A DNA stretch of 64,000 nt from Thermothielavioides terrestris NRRL 8126 (taxonomy: Eukaryota > Ascomycota > Sordariomycetes > Sordariales > Chaetomiaceae): assembly GCF_000226115.1 (NCBI RefSeq), contig NC_016460.1:3906001-3970000 (forward strand), written 5' to 3'. This document shows positions 9,597 through 19,817 of this stretch, one piece after another. Numbering within the stretch: the stretch's first letter is position 1; the number at the start of each line of letters is the position of its first letter. A program made the position numbers and the translations under genes. The notes beneath the pieces were generated by a model. That model was not told the DNA's origin. It saw only the letters and a program-made list of their open reading frames with translations, and did not search any database.

Positions 9597-11017
9597 TTAC
9601 GAAGAGTATTGTATTTCGAGCCCCAGGCTTCGGAATGGCTCGCCCAGTTTGCGCAAGTCGACTCCGGTGCCGAGGCTGAATATAAGCGACTTGATACGGC
9701 CCTCCCAAAGGAGGCCGACTCGGAGGTTCTGGTCAAGCCGTGCCTTCAGCACCCCGCGGTACTCCTCCTTTCCCGCAGGTCCCTCCTCGGGCTTGGGTAT
9801 CCTGGGCTCAGGCTCGGGGTCGTCTAGTCTCCATTCCATTTTCGCCTGGAAGCTTCTCTCCTTCTTCCTGGGTGGTTCAAGGTCGCTCTCGGGCTGACTG
9901 TTTGGGTCTGCGCCGAGCAAGAACCCTGCTGGCCTCCTGTTGCTCCACAACTCCATCCCGACTGCCCAGTCGCTCTCGTAGCTGTAGACATTGAACTCCA
10001 TCCTCGTGGCCAGGGAGCAGTAGTCCTTGGCGAGGACGGCGTAGGTGGCATTGATGTTCCCCATGAGCGGATTGATGGTCAAGGTCGCTGTCAGCGGGGT
10101 CCCCCGGTGCGCCGGTAAAGTCGCGAAGCGCGCTCCGAGGGACATGCCACCAGACTTGTTGAGCGTTCCATAGTACACCTCGCCGCCGGCGCTGAACCGG
10201 CCGTATATGCGCTCTTTCTCCACCGACTGGCCGTTGCCGTGATTCTCCGCGTTGGCCGGACCGCCAGCGGAGCTCGCAGACGGCAAAGAGGCGTCTCCGC
10301 CGAAGTTGTAGAGGCCACGGATGCCGAGAAGCCCACCGTCGGTCGATGCTAAACCCTCAACCCCGTATTTTCCCCTATCATACTGAACCAAGCCTAGCAA
10401 CGTGCCGCCGTTCCGCAGAGACCTTTCACTGACGGCTGAGAGCTGGACCTGCAGAGACGGTGTGAGTCGCCGGACAACGAGGCCTTCGAGGAGCGACCGT
10501 GGCAGGTACAGGCGGCCATAAAGGAGCGTTCCTCCGCGACTGGCCGGACTTTGTTCGGTGTTGGCGACGGCAGGGACCGTCGTCTCAGCTTGCGCGTCGC
10601 CTGGCCCCACATCCCATTGCCGAGCTCTTGAGCCAAGGTCGTGTAGTCGTCGGTAGGATCGGAGGAGCGCCGGCAGTGGTATCCGGTCCGATTGGGCAGC
10701 GATTCCCGTGAGGGGAACGGTGCTGTGGAGGTATGAGATGGAGCCGTCGACGATGCCCACGCTGCTGAGTTGGTAGCTCGTCGCAAAGTGGGGGGTCGCA
10801 AGTGACGAGAGGTTCAAACGGAGCCCTCGAGGGAGCGGGAAGTCGATGAGCTCTGTCTACGGTGTTAGGCAAGCGGACAGCTGCAACAAGCGCGAAGCGG
10901 CGGGAGGAGCAAAAACATGCCTCTCGCCGTGGCGTTCAGCTCCTTGTAAGTGTTGTCCTCGTTCCACCCGCTTGCGCTGTAGAAGGCATCGGTGATGTAG
11001 TGCATGAACTCGCGCAT
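9597..11017 (-). CDS. mdm10: Mitochondrial distribution and morphology protein 10 (Mdm10)
   Basis: Beta-barrel protein of the mitochondrial outer membrane. In yeast it belongs to the ERMES endoplasmic reticulum-mitochondria tether and also helps the SAM complex assemble Tom40. Two exons: 11017-10921 and 10852-9597, 450 residues, the normal length. The N-terminal exon gives MREFMHYITDAFY, the conserved Mdm10 start, and the second exon continues ELIDFPLPRGLRLNLSSL, FATSY and VGIVDGSISYL. The joining intron (10920-10853) starts with GC, not GT; reading it as GC-AG restores the family sequence exactly at the junction. Low-complexity proline/acidic loops (about residues 330-400) lie between strands, as in other filamentous fungi. 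The last residues (SLGLEIQYSS) end in a polar-hydrophobic pattern fitting a C-terminal beta-signal. No transmembrane helix or presequence is expected or seen. Confidence 0.95.
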
Positions 11018-11277
11018 CTTCCTCTGAACCCTGCGTGGCCGGCAGGATTGGCGCTTTCTGTCACCTTTGGCGTATCATTGAGAGGTTCTGGAAAACTGGA
11101 AAAGATTGAGAGCCTTGAGCATCGACGCGGTGCATGAAGTTGAATTGCGTTTGGGTTGCGGCGGGCTGGCGATCTCGTTGCGACGTCCATCCATCCGCTG
11201 AGCCTCCCTGCTGTCCTAGTGTCCCTATGATCCGCTTGGCCAATCAGCAGCCAGATAAGGTGACCAGGTAGGTACTA

Positions 11278-12168
11278 CGGCGCTCCAAATCCTTCACTGT
11301 CCATTAACCCAAACCCGTTTGCAACTGACCGCCAGCCGAACAATCGCCACAGCAACCAGCTTACCCCGCTACAACCCGATTTTAAGAATCGCCCCTCGCT
11401 TAAAACAATCGCCCCCCGCTCTATGCAATTGAAGATATTTTAGCTACCTTATACCTTATAATACCTCTAGGAGCTATAGGCAGAGTATGCACAAGCTATA
11501 GGTAGGGTACGCAACTGTGGGTGCCGCAAGGTGCGTAACTGTAGGTGCCGCAGGCGCGCAACTGCCCTATGGGTGCCGCAGGGTACGCAACTGCTCTGTA
11601 GGTGCCGTAGGATACGCAACTGCCCTGTAGGTGCCGCAGGGTACGCAACTGCCCTGTGGGTGCCGCAGGGTACGCAACTGCTCTGTAGGTGCCGTAGGAT
11701 ACGCAACTGCCCTGTAGGTGCCGCAGGGTACGCAACTGCCCTGTGGGTGCCGCAGGGTACGCAACTGCCCTATAGGTGCCACAGGGTACGCAACTGCCCT
11801 GTAGGTGCCGTAGGGTCCAGTACATAACTGCCCTGTGGTTGCCGCAGGGTACGCAACCGCCCTGTGGTTCTAGGTTGCCGCAAGGTACGCAACTGCCCTG
11901 TGGTTACCGCAGGGTACACAACTGCCCTATGGGTGCTGCAGGGTACGCAACTGTAGGTGCTATAGGGTACGCAACCTAGAACTGTAGGAGCTAGAGGCAG
12001 GGTATACACAAGCCGTAGGTAGGTAAGCGGGAGCGATAGACAGGGTAGGCAATGTTTTATTGTATATAGCGAAGAGCGATTTTGAAAGTGGGCCAGGTTT
12101 GTTTGTTTGGTTGGAGTTAGTTGCAAACGAGTGTCACGTTTATAGACAGTGAAGGATTTGGAGCGCCG
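11278..12168. mobile_element. Non-autonomous TIR element (MITE-like) flanked by TA
   Basis: The ends are inverted copies. The left end (11278 onward) begins CGGCGCTCCAAATCC and matches the right end (to 12168) for 24 bases without a mismatch; a second matched block (GTTTGCAACT) lies about 40 bp in. TA flanks both sides (11276-11277 and 12169-12170), the target duplication of Tc1/mariner-type elements. No transposase is present; the interior is almost all minisatellite. The TIR differs from that of the 1,700-bp mariner at 46901, so that element is not its obvious driver. Confidence 0.8.
11496..11980. repeat. 29-bp minisatellite inside the TIR element
   Basis: About 15 head-to-tail units of 29 bp with core GGGTACGCAACTGCCCTGT, followed by GGTGCCGCA. 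Variation between units is mainly C/T and G/A. Because 29 is not a multiple of 3, all frames cycle, which leaves long open frames on both strands that are not genes. Confidence 0.93.
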
Positions 12169-12399
12169 TAAGGTACCCCTGCCTGGCATGCTTGGTTTCG
12201 GCACGGGCCACTGAGCCTTACAACACTAAACCTACCTTACTTCTTCTAGCGCATGCTCAACCGACATGTTTCTATTTCAACTACCTACTTTGACTTGCAC
12301 CCGACCCGGTGTCCCCGCGATCGAACGGCACTACTCTTGCCGCTAGAAATGTTTCTTGTGCCTCGACGGCGACGACCATAACCATGCCCATCAACCCAA

Positions 12400-13063
12400 C
12401 TACTGCGATTCGCCAAAGTTGTCTCGGCCGCTGGCAAAGACCTTGTCAAAGTCGTACTCGAACCAGCGGATGGTGGGGCTGAGCCCGGCGAACTTCCACA
12501 CTCCGTCGACTTTGCGGTAGTAGTGCGTGTTGAAGCCGTGCGCATGGCCCTTGACTGCGACATTCTTCAGGCTCTCGTCCGTGTAGACCAGGTGCGGCAC
12601 GCGCAACTGGTGGTACCCGATGATCTCCGTATCCGACACCTTCTCCCACTTGCTTGCGCCGCCGACGAAGTGCTGAGTCCTCAGCAGCGGGTTGCCCAGC
12701 ACCGACTTGTCCGAGATCATGGCGATGAATTCCTCTGCCGGCATGGCTTCCCACAGCTTGTTGAGGAACGAGCGGTAGTCGATCTGTCGCGACGTTCCGG
12801 AGAAAGGACGGTCAATCAGCACGTATATTCAACGCGGTTTCTGGCGCCTGCGGAAACAAGACATACTCGGAGAGTGGGGGCGATGCACCGTCTCAGTCGT
12901 TCCCAGTCCTTCGAGTCGTAGCTGTCCGCCCACTCAAACGCCGCCTCCGTAACACCGAGGTACTCTGTGATTCCCATCAGCCAAATGCTTACCCTCGATC
13001 CACTGAAACTTGGAATGCTTGTGACCAACCTTCAAAGGTGATCTGCTGCTTCTGGGCGGCCAT
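12400..13063 (-). CDS. SCD1: Scytalone dehydratase (DHN-melanin pathway)
   Basis: Removes water from scytalone to 1,3,8-trihydroxynaphthalene and from vermelone to 1,8-dihydroxynaphthalene, in DHN-melanin synthesis. Three exons: 13063-13030, 12964-12867, 12783-12400, giving 171 residues; the Magnaporthe enzyme has 172. Active-site residues known from that structure are present: Tyr27-Asp28 (ADSYDSKDW), Tyr47 (IDYRSF), His82 (RTQHF), His108 (RVPH) and Asn129. The position equivalent to substrate-contacting Ser129 is Gly127 here (GHAHGFN, not GHAHSAN). The conserved tail [12 protein letters not shown], which closes over the pocket, is intact. No polyketide synthase, naphthol reductase or melanin regulator lies in the window, so the gene is not in a visible melanin cluster. 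The fold is NTF2/SnoaL-like, cytosolic, without a cofactor. Confidence 0.95.
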
Positions 13064-14590
13064 CTTGTTCTGTTTCGCTTTCCGAGGCAAGGTGCGGCTC
13101 ACAAACGTCGAAGATTCCGGTGAGCTTTCCTCTGGCGGGAACAGCTGAGGGGGGTGACGGGTTGTCTTATATTTACATTCGTGCCTACGAGTTGGTCATT
13201 TAACGATTGCGGTTACTCGCACCAGACGCCTCTTCCTTCCCTCTCGGCCTTTCGCCCTTTCGGAGTTGGGTGGGGATGTGCGAACCTGCCGCGGGGGAGG
13301 GGTCGAACAACGTGTACCGAGAGACTGTTACCATGTTAGGTAGCGCTGCAGCATGGTCAAGGACCCGGGATGTATTGCACCTCACATACGATCTTGGCAA
13401 TACATCTGAAATCCGCTGAGAACAGCCTGGTTCGCGCTTCAAGATCACCTTTGCAATAGGAGGTTGGCTAGGGCCATCTTTTACTTCCATTCTTCTATCT
13501 TCCGACCTCTCAAACCCATTCCTTCAATTACTGGCCTCCTTCGACTTCCTTTTTCAAACCTTCTTTTCTCAGAGCGCTCAGATCTCCTACTTTAGACGGC
13601 AATCTCGGCGACTGTCTGCTCATGCCACTAGTGCTTACCTCAAGGCACTGTCTGCAAAGGCTATATACTACTGGTGTAGTGCTTACATCAAGGCTGTTTT
13701 TAGGAGCGATCGACAGGTGATCTCCACTGCAGTTCAGAGGGTGCTGCAGTGCGAGATGATGATTCTTGATGCATTGCCCTAAAATGTGCTCAAGAAAACG
13801 TAAGGTACCTTATTCAGGTAAATATACTGTTACGGCCCCAACAGGCTTCCTAGACCAATGTTGTACGACCTCCCCAACACGGAACTCGCCATGGGACCGC
13901 ACTTGCAGCCGCAGGAAGGTGCAGCCCGGCGCCATCGCGGCCTGACCTGCTTGGGCACGGCTGCCTCTGTCCGCCCGCAACTCATTGGTGCGGAAGGTCC
14001 CTTGGACACATCGAACATCTCCCGCGTCGGTTTTCTTGGAGGGCAATGTGGCGGCCTGACCCCTTGATATCCGCTACAGCCGCCACGGAACCCAATACAT
14101 ACGACGACCAATTTAGACATGGACCCTCGCGCCCCCGCAAAGTCCGGACAGAACGGAGCCATTCACTTCGCTGGCGCCCATGCCTTCGCCAGTCGGTACC
14201 GCCTCGGCTCCGGTTCGGATCCGCCCCAGTTCGGGCACACTCTCTCTGTGTCCAGTGGTGGCCCCTTCCGCTTTCCAAGTTCCAGGCACCCACAAGGCTC
14301 TCACATGTCTCTCTCTCTCTTCAACCCCGCCCCGGTCCCCCCCGGCCCGACGACGCACATGGAGTTGGCCTCCTGGCTGTAGTCCCCCTCGTCACCACTC
14401 GTTACTTCAGCCCTCGCGAACACGGCATCCGGAGTATCGACATCTTCGACTAGCCATTCCAGCTCCCTCGCCGCATCCACTGTTCTCGATGCCTCAGCGT
14501 GGACCGCGCTACGGGCGCCTGTCGACAGCTTCGAAGCCCCATTGCTCATCTGACGAGTGAGCACGCGAGAGTGCGCGGCTGCATGCACTA
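13064..14590. other. Intergenic region, no supported gene
   Basis: No frame here shows a family motif or spliceable structure. A C/T-rich stretch (13480-13570) resembles promoter sequence. Two related segments, near 13627-13649 and 13676-13697 (core AGTGCTTAC.TCAAGGC), form an imperfect direct repeat of about 49-bp period. The right end holds the 3' UTR of the DUF2293 gene. Confidence 0.45.
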
Positions 14591-15295
14591 TTATTGCCCG
14601 TTTCGCTGTCCCTCTTGTGTTGGGCTTTCTTGTGGAAGTTGGCATGACTTGTTCTTCTTGGTCCGCCCCTCCTTGACTGGGGCCAGCGTTGCTGCTTGCT
14701 TGAGTGGTCGTCCGCCCCACGCCCTGGCAACCTCGTTGAGCCTGTCCCAGACCTTCTCCCTCGCGACCGACCGACTCGTGCCCTGCTTGAGCAGCATGTC
14801 GTAGTCGGTGTGCATGTGGCGGATATGGGCGCGTACCGCAAGCTTCACCCTGTCCTGCAGGGCCACCGCGTTGGCCCTGCCCACCCGACGGCTGTGCTTC
14901 TTGAGCGAGTGCTTCAGGATCTGCGGCAGCTCGGCCTTGGGTATCCGAGGGAAGAGCTTCAGTATTGCCTCTTCAAAGCTCTCCAAGATGGCCGCGTCTC
15001 GCTTCTGGACGGCCTCAGCTCGCTGCGCGGCCGTTGCCCTATTCTCGGACATGACTGCGTTGTAGATATACGCGGGACATCGCAGGCCGATTGGCTTGTT
15101 CTTCCCGTCAACTACAACGTATAGCGTCTTATCCGCCTCGTGCGTCTTTTTGCGGCAGTGCTTGGTGATGTAGACGTTGCCTTTCGGGACGAATTTGTAC
15201 CCCTTTGGCATTGGGTCGTGTTCCCGGACTTCGTGCTCGTCTGGATCCGTTTCCGAGGCCATTGTCGACTCTCTTTTGGCCTTCCGTACTGCCAT
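14591..15295 (-). CDS. DUF2293 domain protein
   Basis: Single exon. I chose the ATG at 15295 (MAVRKAKREST, 234 residues); an in-frame non-ATG extension upstream has no conserved feature, and Met at 15259 (MASETD) is an alternative. An N-terminal segment PKGYKFVPKGNVYITKHCRK is the conserved entry block of fungal DUF2293 proteins. The domain itself spans roughly residues 115-195: FPRIPKAELPQILKHSLKK, then VGRANAVALQDRVKLAVRAH, then HMHTDYDMLL and a closing AWGG. It is basic, with a Lys/Arg-rich C-terminus, so nucleic-acid contact or nuclear location is possible but not shown. Function is unknown in the family. The neighbours give no functional hint. Confidence 0.85.
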   Translation of the reverse strand: MAVRKAKRESTMASETDPDEHEVREHDPMPKGYKFVPKGNVYITKHCRKKTHEADKTLYVVVDGKNKPIGLRCPAYIYNAVMSENRATAAQRAEAVQKRDAAILESFEEAILKLFPRIPKAELPQILKHSLKKHSRRVGRANAVALQDRVKLAVRAHIRHMHTDYDMLLKQGTSRSVAREKVWDRLNEVARAWGGRPLKQAATLAPVKEGRTKKNKSCQLPQESPTQEGQRNGQ

Positions 15296-16080
15296 ATTCT
15301 CGATTTGCCGATCTTTTCCAAGGAAAGTTGCGGGTGAGAAACAATGAGAAAAGGTGATAGCGAAGGCCACTTGTGCGCCTGGAGATTTTGCTGGCTGGCC
15401 AGGAAGCAATTGAGATGTCTGCTAAAGATGAAAGACGACCCTTCTGGCGGATACAGCGGCGGGACTTGTTTTAATCTCACCCAGCATTTCTTTTGTCTGT
15501 ACAACGGTACATGTGAAAGACGGTTTGTTCCCAATTTCCCTACCATGGGGCTTTGTTGAACATACGCCAAATATCAAAGAAACGCTCAAATCCCGGCCGA
15601 CAGGCCGCCTGATTTCTTTGCCAAGCCGGTCGTTATCGGCAGGAACCTTTTATATTTGTCTGCCGCACCTAGATCCGATGAGCTCCGTGTGAAGGAGATT
15701 GTGGCTTTGCGTCAACAAGAACTTCGAGTCCCTCAGGTGCGTCCGCGGCCCCCCTTTGTTCCTAATCCGGGAGCTAATCACTACTAGGCGACAACAATCG
15801 ATGTATCACGTTATTGACACAGTTCGCCGCTTTCTGTGCCTCTGGAGCCCTGTCGTGGATGCTCAGTCAGAAGAATGCCATACGTTGCCGACCTGCGACT
15901 GCAGCACAACGGTCGCTGAGAGCAACCCGGGAGACCCGGAATCGTGACCTCTTACCTCGTTTCACCGCTGATACGGTTGGATCAGGGGCGGCCTAATATC
16001 ATCCGCCCCGTCTGAGAACGAAAGGGCGTACAAATAGCGCCGCCAATATTATACAGCTCGGTCATCTTGTAATCCATCCC
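15296..16080. other. Intergenic region, nothing recognised
   Basis: It contains the promoter of the DUF2293 gene and the 3' end of the flavin monooxygenase gene. Short frames (60-82 codons) overlap and carry no motif. Confidence 0.5.
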
Positions 16081-17658
16081 TCATTGTTCACCCGCCGGCT
16101 TCGCTACCTCCTCTGGAGGCATAAACGAACCCCTCGTCCTAGCCTTCTGTTCTTCATGGGCCCGCTTCCATTCCTCCGAATGAGGTAGCATGGGTGGGTC
16201 TCCGGCTGCTACAGCATAGCGATTCACCCAGTCAACCAAGTCCTGGACGTAGGCGATCTCGTGGCCCGGTGCGTGCAGGGAGTGAAATGCCCGGCCGAGC
16301 CCCTTCTCCTCCACGCGCTTGTCATACTCCTTCCTCATCTCCTCCCGACTCGGCAGGGGGACCTTGCCGGCGAAGACTCGAGCAACGACCTGGGCCTGGA
16401 AGTCAAAGAGGGAGAAGGTGGCCACGTAGTATGGCGCTCCGACAAAGGCGAGTGTCGGATCGTTGATGTAGAAGATGTCGCGGTGCAAGTTGTGTGCCAT
16501 CACGCCGTCGGCAGTCACCAGGATGTCCTCGCCGGCCTCGGTGATGGGCGTCGTGTCGGAATGGAGCTGGGGGAGGAACGGGTAGGATATGATGTATCCG
16601 GTGGCCACCACGACGCGGTGGATGTTATCCAGAACTTGGCCGTCCTTGAGCACGACGGAACCGGGTATTGGCTCACCATCCCCAAGCTGTTCGCGGCGCC
16701 GGGCATCATCGCTGAGTGTGAACGATGCAATCTCGGGGACTCGGGTGGCATTTTCCGGAAGAAGAGATGCGGGAAGGTCAAACTTGCCTCCACGCGCGCT
16801 CTGGTAGGTCTTGGTGGCTACGCCATCGATCTCCCGACAGATGTCGAGGGCGGACACACCGGCACCGATGACAAGGACGTTCTGGCCCCGAAAATACGCC
16901 GGAGACCGGTATTGCTTGGAGTGTGTGACTCGGCTTGGGTAGCTTGCTTTCCACTCCTTCAGTCCTTGGATGTCGGGAACTCGAGGCATATTGTAGTGCC
17001 CCGAGGCCACAACCACCAGGTCGAAGTAGGAGGTGCGCTCGGTGAGCCGGGGACCCGTTGCCCCCTTCTCCAGGGTGACTGATCGAATCTCCCACCGCGC
17101 CCCGTCCGGCGTCTTTCGAACCTCATCAACCCTGGTGTGGAACAGGGTGACAGAGTCCACTCCGTGGTTTTTGGAGAGCGTTTGTATGTACTCCTCGACG
17201 AGCTTTTGGCTGACGAAGGGCTCCGTTCCTTCCGGCCAAGGTTCCAGGGCGCTGGCCATCAGATACGTCGGCACGTTGTTCTTCAACCCGGCATAGCACG
17301 GCCCTGGCGGTGAGAACTGCACCTCTAAGTCCACGGAGCTCGGGCCTTCGCTGATGGCGGTGCCGGGACCCGCATCTGGATCATGCTCCGGAGGCGGCGT
17401 AGCATATGCGAACTCCCCGGGCTCGGAAACCCGATAGTCTCCGTGTGAGGGCGTGTTGTTCGGGTAGGGCGGGTCCGGTGGGATGCGCTCGTCGTAATGC
17501 CAAACGCCTCCAGCAATGCTTGACCGCTCAAAGACCGTCACTTGAAGCCCCTGCCTCAAGAGGTGAGCGGCAGCACAGACCCCGCTGATACCGGCGCCAA
17601 TGACGGCGACGGTCTGGCCTCTAACAACGGTCTCCTGTCTGGAGTCGTAGGTGGACAT
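16081..17658 (-). CDS. Flavin-containing monooxygenase (FMO-like)
   Basis: FAD- and NADPH-dependent oxygenase that adds one oxygen atom to a soft nucleophile (N or S), or acts as a Baeyer-Villiger-type enzyme. The ATG at 17658 (MSTYDSRQ, 525 residues) is preferred because the open frame upstream has no ATG and reads as low-complexity Ser/Pro. The FAD-binding Rossmann motif is GAGISG at residues 21-26, followed by the acidic strand end VTVFERS. The NADPH-binding motif is GAGVSA (265-270). Between them is an FMO-type linker (HSKQYRSPAYFRGQ; the family pattern is FxGxxxHxxxY/F). A C-terminal VVVATGY motif is present. Single exon. It is divergent from the TauD-like dioxygenase at 18515, with 856 bp between start codons. 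The substrate cannot be inferred from sequence. Confidence 0.9.
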   Translation of the reverse strand: MSTYDSRQETVVRGQTVAVIGAGISGVCAAAHLLRQGLQVTVFERSSIAGGVWHYDERIPPDPPYPNNTPSHGDYRVSEPGEFAYATPPPEHDPDAGPGTAISEGPSSVDLEVQFSPPGPCYAGLKNNVPTYLMASALEPWPEGTEPFVSQKLVEEYIQTLSKNHGVDSVTLFHTRVDEVRKTPDGARWEIRSVTLEKGATGPRLTERTSYFDLVVVASGHYNMPRVPDIQGLKEWKASYPSRVTHSKQYRSPAYFRGQNVLVIGAGVSALDICREIDGVATKTYQSARGGKFDLPASLLPENATRVPEIASFTLSDDARRREQLGDGEPIPGSVVLKDGQVLDNIHRVVVATGYIISYPFLPQLHSDTTPITEAGEDILVTADGVMAHNLHRDIFYINDPTLAFVGAPYYVATFSLFDFQAQVVARVFAGKVPLPSREEMRKEYDKRVEEKGLGRAFHSLHAPGHEIAYVQDLVDWVNRYAVAAGDPPMLPHSEEWKRAHEEQKARTRGSFMPPEEVAKPAGEQ

Positions 17659-18514
17659 GGCGGTCGAGCGGAGGTGGTCGATGATAGGCGGGGGTATGTT
17701 TGTCGTGCCGCCCGGGTTGGCTGAAGGCGGGCTACTTGAACTTGAGGCTGTACACAATTGTCCCTGGGACCGTTATGTTTGATTTTTTCAAGCAAGACAA
17801 TCTTCCGAGGTCGTGCAGAAGGAGTCGGCTCGCGGCAAGACAAAAACTAGGTGTCTGGTCATGCCACAGATCCATGATCTCTCGTGATTCTGGGCCAACC
17901 ATACAAGCAACGCAAGGAACTTCTACAAAGCGCGTTCGTGGGGGTTGCGTCGCGCTCGACGTTCGCACTAGTGGGCGAAGGATGATTATCATACCAGCAA
18001 ACTCGGCTTTTGATACACGGCACAACCAATGGCGTCTAGTACCGGCGGTATATTTCGAAGCACACAATACATGGCGAACATGGCGCCAGCAGTAGTATTC
18101 GGCATGTGATGGAATCCCACGCTTCCCAGTGTGTCTAGAGCATGTCAATTGACATAGCAACGCGAGTATGTGTAGTTGGGAAAACCCCGGGACTGTGTAA
18201 GCGGTACCCTCTACCCCGCGTGGGAGCCACGGTTTCGCAATCCGGGTTGCCTATGGGGTCATCGATCTGTGTCTGGATACAGCCCGGGTCGACGACCATG
18301 CTTGATAATCATCGATAAACCCGATTCATTGCTGGCTTTTGATGCGGGGAAGCCTCGCCGAAAACCGACGATAAGACCGAAGGCAGCGGCTGCTCATTGA
18401 CGGAGCTGGGACTGAGTTCGCGAGTTGAGAGCCACGAGACTAAGACCGCCGTCCTCATCCTAGCACACTCTACTGCACCGCACCGCACTGTTCCAACGCT
18501 CCATCATCCCCAAG
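17659..18514. promoter_or_regulatory. Shared divergent promoter region of the monooxygenase and dioxygenase genes
   Basis: It lies between two start codons facing away from each other. Two candidate sites stand out. ATGGCGCCAG at 18080-18089 matches 9 of 10 positions of the Cys3/MetR-type sulfur-regulator site ATGRYRYCAT. A perfect 14-bp palindrome, ATGTCAATTGACAT, lies at 18142-18155. The open frames across this stretch have no family motif. Co-regulation is inference from layout. Confidence 0.5.
18142..18155. promoter_or_regulatory. Perfect 14-bp palindrome, candidate operator
   Basis: ATGTCAATTGACAT equals its own reverse complement. It lies 360 bp upstream of the dioxygenase start and about 480 bp upstream of the monooxygenase start, in their shared promoter. 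The half-sites ATG...CAT have the flanks of bZIP-type sites, but the spacing differs from the Cys3 consensus. The binding protein is unknown. Confidence 0.4.
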
Positions 18515-19817
18515 ATGGCGCCTGCACCAATTGACGAGTCCATTGTCGACACAATCCAACCGCAGAAGGACACCCTCGACCTCCCCGAGCCAGCCCGAGA
18601 ACGCCTGACAAAGGCGGGCATCGACCTCTCCAACGGCTATCCGTACCGACCGGCGGTGCCCATATACTTACAGGACGTGTACAAGATTCGAGGCGAGGAG
18701 CGACCGTACCAGGATGCCGGGGCAAGGGCCGACAAAACCAAGAAGCACCTGCTCTCGGCCGCGACGAAAGTGACGGATTTGACGGCCCACATTGGAACGG
18801 AGATCGAGGGGTTGCAGCTAAAAGACCTCACTCCTGAGCAGCGAGACGAGCTGGCTCTGCTCATCGCGGAGAGAAGCGTTGTCTTCTTCCGAAACCAGGA
18901 CCTGAGCCCCCAGCAGCAGAAAGAACTCGGGGAGTGGTTCGGGGAAGTTGAAGTCCATGTGAGTGAGATACGAACCCACGGCTACTCGCTGATAGGGCAC
19001 ACCCGCTGACCAGTCCATGTTGTATGTACAGCCCCAAACACCCCAGGTTCCCAGCGTTCCTGGCGTGACCGTCATCTGGCCCGACCTCTTCGCGCAAGGC
19101 CGGGAGACCAACTTCCGCAAGCCCGGCGGCGCCTCACGCTGGCACACGGATCTTGTGCACGAACGGCAGCCCGCGGGGATCACTCACTTGCACAACGACA
19201 CGGTGCCGCCGGTGGGGGGCGACACGCTCTGGGCGTCGGGCTATGCCGCATACGAGAAGCTCTCGCCCGAGTTCCGCAAGTTCATCGACGGAAAGTATGC
19301 CGTCTACCGCTCTGCCCATCAGTACCTGGACCGCGAGAACCCCACAGCTGGCCCAAAGCACATCGAGCGCATCCACCCACTGGTTCGGGTGCATCCGGCA
19401 ACCGGCTGGAAGGCGCTCTGGGTCAACCGGGCCATGACCGACAGGATCGTCGGGCTGGACAAGGCCGAGAGCGACCTCATCCTCAACTACCTGTACGACG
19501 TTTATGAGAAGAACGTCGACATCCAGGTCCGATTCAAGTGGACACCGGGTACCAGTGCGCTGTGGGATAACAGGTGAGAAGACAACACGGCTGAGCTGCT
19601 GTCGATGAGACCAAGCTGACTGTAGCCGCGTCTCGCAAGGATCACTATCCACAATGCGAGCTGGGACTATGGCGGACGGTACCCTCGTCATGGCACCCGC
19701 GTCACTTCGCTCGCTGAGGTTCCCTATTTTGATGCCAATGCTCCTACCCGCCGGGAGGCTCTGGGCTTACTCGACGAGGATGAAAAGCGAGCGTTGCAGG
19801 CCGCCAAGGAGGCCTAA
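18515..19817 (+). CDS. 2-oxoglutarate/Fe(II) dioxygenase, TauD/TfdA family (Jlp1-like)
   Basis: Uses Fe(II), 2-oxoglutarate and O2 to hydroxylate its substrate. In yeast Jlp1 and bacterial TauD this releases sulfite from sulfonates. Three exons: 18515-18958, 19032-19573, 19640-19817, giving 387 residues; joins are phase 0 and phase 2. The facial triad is visible: His186-Thr-Asp188 in ASRWHTDLVHE, and distal His333 in ITIHNASWDY. A 2-oxoglutarate-binding Arg follows (Arg345 or Arg349 in RHGTR). WDNR at the end of exon 2 is a family hallmark, completed only when the last intron is removed. The N-terminus (about 90 residues before the core) is a fungal extension without a targeting signal. It is divergent from an FMO-like gene, and the pair could degrade organosulfur compounds. 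Other substrates of the family (such as phenoxyacetates) cannot be excluded. Confidence 0.92.

Noticed and set aside
11496..11980. Long open frames on both strands and a regular repeat that looks like a CRISPR array
   Set aside because: Units are contiguous without unique spacers, the organism is a fungus, and the frames are a by-product of a 29-bp period. It is a minisatellite.
12400..17658. Possible melanin gene cluster around scytalone dehydratase
   Set aside because: No polyketide synthase, hydroxynaphthalene reductase, laccase or Cmr1-type regulator is present; the neighbours are unrelated.
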